This document shows positions 4,839 through 8,721 of a DNA stretch of 8,721 nucleotides, piece after piece. This DNA comes from an uncultured Eubacteriales bacterium (lineage in GTDB: Bacteria > Bacillota > Clostridia > Oscillospirales > Oscillospiraceae). The notes beneath the pieces are model-generated. The model had not been told where the DNA came from and ran no database searches. It worked only from the letters and a program-made list of their open reading frames with translations. The stretch is from positions 1 to 8,721 of the forward strand of contig USLX01000075.1 of NCBI GenBank assembly GCA_900555665.1. The letters run 5' to 3'. A program made the position numbers and the translations under genes. Positions within the stretch are counted from its first letter, which is position 1; every line of letters starts with the position of its first letter.

Positions 4839-4857
4839 CCCGCAATTCGTTTATAAT
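4829..4857 (+). promoter_or_regulatory. Sigma-A promoter of the minD-mgsA pair
   Basis: TTGAAT (4829-4834) and a perfect TATAAT (4852-4857) are separated by 17 nt. Transcription would start near 4864, about 32 nt before the GTG start of the MinD-type gene. It is divergent from spoIIP and is the strongest promoter match in the window. Confidence 0.85.
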
Positions 4858-4895
4858 GTGAATATTGACGACCATGGTAGCGGGAGGGACGTGCA

Positions 4896-5636
4896 GTGGC
4901 TCAGATCGTATCTGTGATCTCCGGAAAGGGCGGCACAGGCAAGACCTCCCTCTGCGCGGGGCTTGCGGCCTGTCTGGCGCGGGAAGGCGCACGGGTTTTA
5001 TGTATCGATCTCGACGTCGGGCTGCGCAATCTCGACATTGCCCTCGGCATGGCCGACGAGGCCGCGCTGCCGTTTACAGCGGTGATGCGCGGGGAGACGC
5101 CGCTCTCACAGGCGACGCCGCATCCGACGCACTCCGGCCTCTATCTGCTGACGGCTCCGGTGACGGAGACGATGGAATCCATCGGGATCCGCGCCTTCGG
5201 TGCGCTGCTGCGCGAGGCAAAGAGCGCCTACGACTGGGTGCTGATCGACGCTCCGGCGGGGCTTGGCCGCGGATTTCAGTTGGCAACTGGCTTTGCCGAC
5301 GAGGCCATTGTCGTCACGCTGGCAGATCCTGCGTCTCAGCGCGACGCGGCGCGGGCAACCGAGCTGCTGCTCGCCAAACGCGACATTCCGGTGCGCATGG
5401 CGGTCAACCGCGTAAGTCCGAAGCTGTTTGCAAAGATGCAGTCCACCGTCGATGATGTGATGGATCTGGTGGGGCTGCCGCTGCTGGGGCTTGTGCCCGA
5501 GGATCCTTCGGTCGTTCTCGCCGCTGCGGCGGGGCGGCTGCTCATCGATTTTACCGAGCAGGGCGCGGCGCGGGCCTGCCGGAACCTGGCGCTGCGGCTG
5601 GAAGGCCGGCGCGTGGCGCTGATGAAACTGAAATGA
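4896..5636 (+). CDS. minD: MinD/ParA-family ATPase (MinD-like)
   Basis: A 246-aa deviant-Walker-A ATPase of the type that cycles on and off the membrane to position the division site or cellular cargo. SGKGGTGKTS (9-18) carries the signature Lys11 and P-loop Lys16. DLDVGLRNLDIALGM (38-52) and IDAPAGL (117-123, Walker B Asp118) are very close to true MinD motifs, as are ADEAIVVT and the C-terminal VPEDPSVVLAA followed by GRLLID. The start is a GTG with GGGAGGG (4882-4888) 7 nt upstream. Canonical MinD proteins end in an amphipathic membrane-targeting helix; here the chain ends with RRVALMKLK, a short basic-hydrophobic tail that may or may not serve. No minC, minE or divIVA is adjacent, so a Min-like paralogue with another cargo cannot be excluded. 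It probably shares a transcript with the MgsA-family gene 35 nt downstream. Confidence 0.85.
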   Translation: MAQIVSVISGKGGTGKTSLCAGLAACLAREGARVLCIDLDVGLRNLDIALGMADEAALPFTAVMRGETPLSQATPHPTHSGLYLLTAPVTETMESIGIRAFGALLREAKSAYDWVLIDAPAGLGRGFQLATGFADEAIVVTLADPASQRDAARATELLLAKRDIPVRMAVNRVSPKLFAKMQSTVDDVMDLVGLPLLGLVPEDPSVVLAAAAGRLLIDFTEQGAARACRNLALRLEGRRVALMKLK

Positions 5637-5671
5637 TCTTACAAATCTGAAGCAAAGGAGAGCTGATTCGC

Positions 5672-6088
5672 ATGAATATCACCCTGATGGCGCACGATAA
5701 GAAAAAAGAGCTCATGGTTCAATTCTGCACCGCGTACAAAAGTATTTTGTCCAAGCACTCGCTCTCTGCAACGGCGACAACGGGCCGTCTGGTCGCGGAG
5801 GCCACGGGGCTTCCGGTCAGTTTGTTCCTGTCTAAAAATCAGGGAGGGCACCAACAGATCGACGCGCGGATCGCCTATAACGAGGTCGACATGGTCATCC
5901 TGTTCAACGACCCCAACGACACCGACCCCTGGGAGGATCAGCGCATGATCCACACCATTCATCTCTGCGACACCTACAACGTCCCGCTGGCGACGAACCT
6001 TGCTTCGGCGGAAATGCTGATCCTCGGGCTGCAGCGCGGCGACCTCGACTGGCGCATGATGATGAAAAGCAAAAAGACGCTGCGCTAA
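5672..6088 (+). CDS. mgsA: MgsA-family protein (methylglyoxal synthase-like, altered active site)
   Basis: A 138-aa protein with the methylglyoxal synthase fold; true MgsA converts dihydroxyacetone phosphate to methylglyoxal and phosphate. Family hallmarks are MAHDKKKELMVQF (6-18), the phosphate-binding TATTG (34-38), SKNQGGHQQI (54-63), LFNDP (77-81) and NVPLATN (103-109). Aligned without gaps to E. coli MgsA from memory (offset 11), His19, Lys23, Thr45, Thr47, Thr48, Ser65 and Asp91 are kept. The catalytic base Asp71 is His60, His98 is Trp87 and Asp101 is Gln90; Gly46 is Ala35. The fold and phosphate site thus look intact while the catalytic set is changed, so activity is doubtful. The C-terminus is shorter than in E. 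coli. The ATG at 5672 has AAAGGAG (5654-5660) 11 nt upstream. The gene symbol denotes the family, not proven activity. Confidence 0.85.
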   Translation: MNITLMAHDKKKELMVQFCTAYKSILSKHSLSATATTGRLVAEATGLPVSLFLSKNQGGHQQIDARIAYNEVDMVILFNDPNDTDPWEDQRMIHTIHLCDTYNVPLATNLASAEMLILGLQRGDLDWRMMMKSKKTLR

Positions 6089-6124
6089 CGCGCACCGGAT
6101 CGCCGGTCTTCAGCCGGTTGAATC

Positions 6125-6345
6125 CGGGCGCTCTGCCCCGCGCAGACGCGGACACAGTACCGGGCAAGGCTTCGCCAGAGAGGCGCTCCACGGCTGGAAG
6201 AGCACCGAAGGCAACCCCGGGAAGGACAGCCGCCGAGCGGACAATCCCATATCCGAAAGAGGGAAGGCTCTGTCTTCTGAATTTGGGTGGCACCACGGAG
6301 TTTCAGGCTCTCGTCCCAAACCGCTGGGATGAGAGCATCTTTTTA
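6125..6345 (+). ncRNA. T-box riboswitch of the hisS-aspS operon
   Basis: The leader carries the T-box sequence GGGTGGCACCACGG (6285-6298) and classic stem I elements. The S-turn AGTA (6156-6159) sits opposite GAA (6221-6223) above the pairing CCGGG/CCCGG (6160-6164 with 6216-6220). The AG bulge is AGAGAG (6177-6182), and the distal loop GGCTGGAAGAGC (6192-6203) is closed by GCTC/GAGC. The specifier side reads GAAGGACAG, with GAC (Asp) followed by a purine at 6225-6228; no His codon is present on that strand. The antiterminator pairs TTTGGG (6282-6287) with CCCAAA (6315-6320). The base after TGG in the T-box bulge is C, which pairs with a G73 discriminator, as in tRNA-Asp, not the C73 of tRNA-His. 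Uncharged tRNA would stabilise the antiterminator and switch on the operon. The left boundary and specifier register are approximate. Confidence 0.9.
6307..6344 (+). terminator. T-box-controlled intrinsic terminator
   Basis: GCTCTCGTCCCA (6307-6318) pairs with TGGGATGAGAGC (6325-6336) through 12 bp including one G-U pair, with a 6-nt loop, and TTTTT follows at 6340-6344. The left arm contains CCCA, which is also required for the antiterminator, so the two structures exclude each other as expected for a T-box switch. Confidence 0.9.
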
Positions 6346-6372
6346 TAGAAATGGGCTGCGCCGTGTGGACCC

Positions 6373-6576
6373 CCGCCGCAGCGGATGCAAGCCCAAAATA
6401 GAAGCGTCATTCTGAGCCAGTGCACACACTGGCGTGAGAATCCCGTGGATCTTTTAGGCGTGGCATGGGGCGCGTTATTCTATTTTGGACTCCTATAAAA
6501 TCTACGGGATTGCCACACCAGCCTGCGGGCTGGTGCGCAATGACGCGTCTATTGGAGGCTTTGTCCGCTGCGGCGG
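6373..6576. repeat. 204-bp nested inverted repeat between T-box terminator and hisS
   Basis: The outermost 13 bp are perfect complements (6373-6385 with 6564-6576). The arms continue inward to about 6456 on the left and 6494 on the right: 6397-6456 and 6494-6553 are inverted copies of one 60-nt repeat that contains GCGTCATT and AATCCCGT. Each copy has its own internal hairpin, GCCAGTG/ACTGGC in the left copy and ACCAGCC/GGCTGGT in the right. A 37-bp unpaired centre remains (6457-6493). The 60-nt core resembles the dispersed GTCATTCTGAGC/GAATC repeats common in bacterial genomes. It fills most of the otherwise gene-free 6346-6627 and would be transcribed as part of the hisS leader. Confidence 0.75.
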
Positions 6577-6627
6577 CAAGTTGATTTTACAATTCAGATC
6601 TGTATGGAATAGAGAGGAACTTTGAAA

Positions 6628-7980
6628 ATGGAACGAATCAAACCACATACGCTCTCCGGCTTTATGGAGCTTCTTCCGGCGCCGCAGCAACAGATGGAAG
6701 CGATTATGGATGTGCTCCGCACGACCTATTCGCTCTACGGCTTCACGCCGCTTGATACACCCGCCATCGAATCGGCCGATGTCCTGCTGGCCAAGGGCGG
6801 CGGCGAGACGGAAAAGCAGATCTACCGCTTCACCAAGGGCGACGCCGATCTCGCGCTCCGCTTTGATCTGACCGTGCCGCTGGCAAAATACGTCGCGCTG
6901 CACTATAACAACCTCAGCTTCCCGTTCCGCCGCTATCAGATCGGCAAGGTCTACCGCGGCGAGCGCGCGCAGCGCGGCCGGTTCCGCGAATTTTATCAGG
7001 CGGATATCGATATCATCGGCGACGGCAAGCTCTCGATCGTCAACGAGGCCGAGATTCCGTCCATCATCTATAAGACGTTCACCACGCTGGGCCTCAAACG
7101 GTTCCAGATCCGCGTCAATAACCGCAAGATCTTAAACGGCTTCTACGCCATGCAGGGCCTGACCGATAAGGCCGGCGACATCATGCGCACCGTGGACAAG
7201 CTGGACAAGATCGGCCCGGAGAAGGTCACGGCCTGCCTTGTGGATGACTGCGGCCTGACGGAAGCCCAGGCGGCGGAGATCCTGAAGTTTATCTCCATCC
7301 GCGGCAAAAACGCCGACGTGCTTGCTGCGCTGGAGGACTATCGCGGCCAGAACGATACGTTTGACCTTGGTCTCGACGAGCTGCGGGCCGTGACGCGGTA
7401 TCTGGCGGCCTTCGGCGTGCCGGAGGCGAACTTCGCCGTCGACCTCACGATTGCGCGCGGGCTCGACTACTACACCGGCACGGTCTACGAGACGACGCTG
7501 ATCGACCATCCGGAGATCGGCTCGGTCTGCTCCGGCGGACGCTATGACAACCTCGCCGAGTATTACACCGAAAAGCAGCTGCCGGGCGTCGGCATTTCGA
7601 TTGGTCTGACGCGGCTTTTCTATGTGCTCAGCGAACAGGAGATGCTGAACGACGCGCGGCGCACGTCGCCCGCGGACGTGATGATCTTCCCGATGACGGA
7701 GGATCTGGAGGCGGCAATCCAGCTGGCCACCAAGCTGCGCGGCGAGGGCATCCGCACCCAGCTCTACACTGAGAACAAGAAATTCAAGCAGAAAATCCAG
7801 TATGCCGACAAGCTCGGCATCCCCTATGCCATCTTCCTCGGCGAGGATGAGATCGCGCAGAACACGGTCTCGCTCAAGGATCTGCGCAAGGGCGAGCAGC
7901 TGACCGTCAGCGCCGAGGCCGCCGCCGATATGATCCTAGACGACATCGCCGACAATTTGAAGGGTACAATTTTGAAATAA
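6628..7980 (+). CDS. hisS: Histidine--tRNA ligase
   Basis: A 450-aa class II aminoacyl-tRNA synthetase that charges tRNA-His. Motif 2 spans about 100-125 (RRYQIGKVYRGERAQ and GRFREFYQADID), the HisA signature ARGLDYYTGTVYE is at 276-288 with the conserved Arg277, GGRYDNL lies at 303-309, and motif 3 GVGISIGLTRL at 320-330. A C-terminal anticodon-binding domain begins near DVMIFPMTED (350-359). The presence of the HisA arginine and this domain argues for a true synthetase rather than a HisZ regulatory paralogue. ATG 6628 with AGGA (6615-6618) at 9 nt is preferred over the in-frame TTG at 6622, which would be only 3 nt from that site. It is first in an operon with aspS, 31 nt downstream, and is controlled by the T-box leader. 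Confidence 0.96.
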   Translation: MERIKPHTLSGFMELLPAPQQQMEAIMDVLRTTYSLYGFTPLDTPAIESADVLLAKGGGETEKQIYRFTKGDADLALRFDLTVPLAKYVALHYNNLSFPFRRYQIGKVYRGERAQRGRFREFYQADIDIIGDGKLSIVNEAEIPSIIYKTFTTLGLKRFQIRVNNRKILNGFYAMQGLTDKAGDIMRTVDKLDKIGPEKVTACLVDDCGLTEAQAAEILKFISIRGKNADVLAALEDYRGQNDTFDLGLDELRAVTRYLAAFGVPEANFAVDLTIARGLDYYTGTVYETTLIDHPEIGSVCSGGRYDNLAEYYTEKQLPGVGISIGLTRLFYVLSEQEMLNDARRTSPADVMIFPMTEDLEAAIQLATKLRGEGIRTQLYTENKKFKQKIQYADKLGIPYAIFLGEDEIAQNTVSLKDLRKGEQLTVSAEAAADMILDDIADNLKGTILK

Positions 7981-8011
7981 CAACACACCAGATAGAAAAG
8001 AGGAAACCACT

Positions 8012-8721
8012 ATGATGCAGTCCAGAACCCACACCTGCGGCCAGCTTCGGCTCTCCAACGCGGGCGAAAAGGTCACGCTTTGCGGCTGGATGGAGAATGT
8101 CCGCGTCGTCGGGCAGAACTTCGCCTTCGTCGTCCTGCGCGACTTCTACGGCACGACGCAGATCGTTGTCGAAACCGAGGACATGATGAATATCATCAAG
8201 TCCATCAACAAGGAATCCACCATCCAGGTCGTCGGCACCGTGCGTGAGCGCGACAGCAAAAACCCCAAGCAGGCGACCGGCGACGTCGAGGTCGTGCCGG
8301 AGCAGATTACGATTCTCGGCAAGTGCCGCTACAACGAGCTGCCGTTTGAAATCAACCGCAGCCGCGACGCCGACGAGACGCAGCGCCTGAAATACCGCTA
8401 TCTCGACCTCCGCAACCCGGCGGTCAAAAACAACATCATCCTCCGCTGCAACGTCGTCGCGGCACTGCGCAAGGCGATGATGGAGCATGACTTCCTCGAG
8501 ATCACGACGCCGATCCTGACGGCCTCCAGCCCCGAGGGCGCGCGCGACTATCTCGTTCCCGCGAGAAAGCACCCCGGCAAGTTCTACGCCCTGCCGCAGG
8601 CGCCGCAGCAGTTCAAGCAGCTGCTGATGACCTCCGGTTTCGACCGCTATTTCCAGATCGCGCCCTGCTTCCGCGACGAGGATGCCCGCGGCGACCGCAG
8701 CCCCGGCGAGTTCTATCAGCT
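8012..8721 (+). CDS. aspS: Aspartate--tRNA ligase, 3' end beyond window
   Basis: A partial class II synthetase, about 236 codons present, open at the right edge. The N-terminal OB-fold anticodon-binding domain starts with RTHTCGQLRLSNAGEKVTL and continues through CGWMENVRVVG and LRDFYGTTQIVVE. The catalytic domain follows, with RYLDLRNP, the motif 1 region EITTPILTASSPEGARDYLV, FYALPQAPQQFKQLLM, and motif 2 with CFRDEDARGD. The RSPGEFYQ ending is typical of one bacterial AspRS branch rather than the RQPEFTQ type. The ATG at 8012 has GAGGA (8000-8004) 7 nt upstream; a second ATG at 8015 is possible. It is co-transcribed with hisS. Whether it is discriminating (tRNA-Asp only) or also charges tRNA-Asn cannot be told from the visible part. 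Confidence 0.95.
   Translation, partial: MMQSRTHTCGQLRLSNAGEKVTLCGWMENVRVVGQNFAFVVLRDFYGTTQIVVETEDMMNIIKSINKESTIQVVGTVRERDSKNPKQATGDVEVVPEQITILGKCRYNELPFEINRSRDADETQRLKYRYLDLRNPAVKNNIILRCNVVAALRKAMMEHDFLEITTPILTASSPEGARDYLVPARKHPGKFYALPQAPQQFKQLLMTSGFDRYFQIAPCFRDEDARGDRSPGEFYQ

Noticed and set aside
6118..6348. Short plus-strand ORF between mgsA and hisS
   Set aside because: It lies wholly inside the T-box leader, whose conserved structural motifs explain the sequence.
7907..8572. 221-codon minus-strand ORF
   Set aside because: It is antisense to the end of hisS and to aspS; no ribosome binding site and no recognisable family.

Overview
The window looks like a chromosomal segment of a GC-rich, endospore-forming, anaerobic Clostridia, most likely an Oscillospiraceae-type gut bacterium. 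The evidence is a spoIIP sporulation gene, a PerR-controlled reverse rubrerythrin/rubredoxin cluster, a Gram-positive T-box leader ahead of hisS-aspS, AGGAGG-type ribosome binding sites, and a clostridial-style MinD next to a methylglyoxal-synthase-like protein. The taxonomic placement is inference. No prophage, CRISPR array, rRNA or tRNA gene is visible.

Layout. Positions 1-548 are non-coding and repeat-rich: a plausible sigma-A promoter at the left edge, two copies of a composite two-hairpin repeat exactly 170 bp apart, and two further hairpins. Then come a 5-formyltetrahydrofolate cyclo-ligase gene (549-1097) and, overlapping it by 4 nt, a three-helix membrane protein (1094-1681) that ends inside a bidirectional terminator. 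On the minus strand lie a 73-aa unknown protein (1708-1929), an 82-bp TA-flanked MITE-like element in its leader, and a four-gene oxidative-stress operon read perR, reverse rubrerythrin, BFD-like [2Fe-2S] protein, rubredoxin (3543 down to 2121). This operon has a sigma-A promoter and a PerR-box-like operator in front and a strong terminator behind. spoIIP (3694-4704, minus) follows. Diverging from it is a sigma-A promoter driving a MinD-type ATPase (4896-5636) and an MgsA-family protein (5672-6088). A T-box riboswitch (about 6125-6345) and a 204-bp nested inverted repeat precede hisS (6628-7980) and aspS (8012 to the right edge, incomplete).

How the genes work together. The perR operon reads as a peroxide/oxygen defence module: PerR senses peroxide through its Fe site, and rubredoxin and perhaps the BFD-like protein pass electrons to the diiron rubrerythrin. 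hisS-aspS is a tRNA-charging operon under T-box control, and the readable parts of the leader point to tRNA-Asp rather than tRNA-His as the ligand. MinD and MgsA are neighbours in clostridial min-rodA-mgsA clusters, but here minC, minE and rodA are absent, and the MgsA homologue has lost several catalytic residues.

The points most worth a second look are the catalytically altered MgsA homologue, the compensatory substitutions between the two upstream repeat units, the large inverted repeat between the T-box and hisS, and the MITE-like element sitting at a promoter. Coordinates and start codons were read by hand. Family assignments rest on remembered motifs, not on searches.
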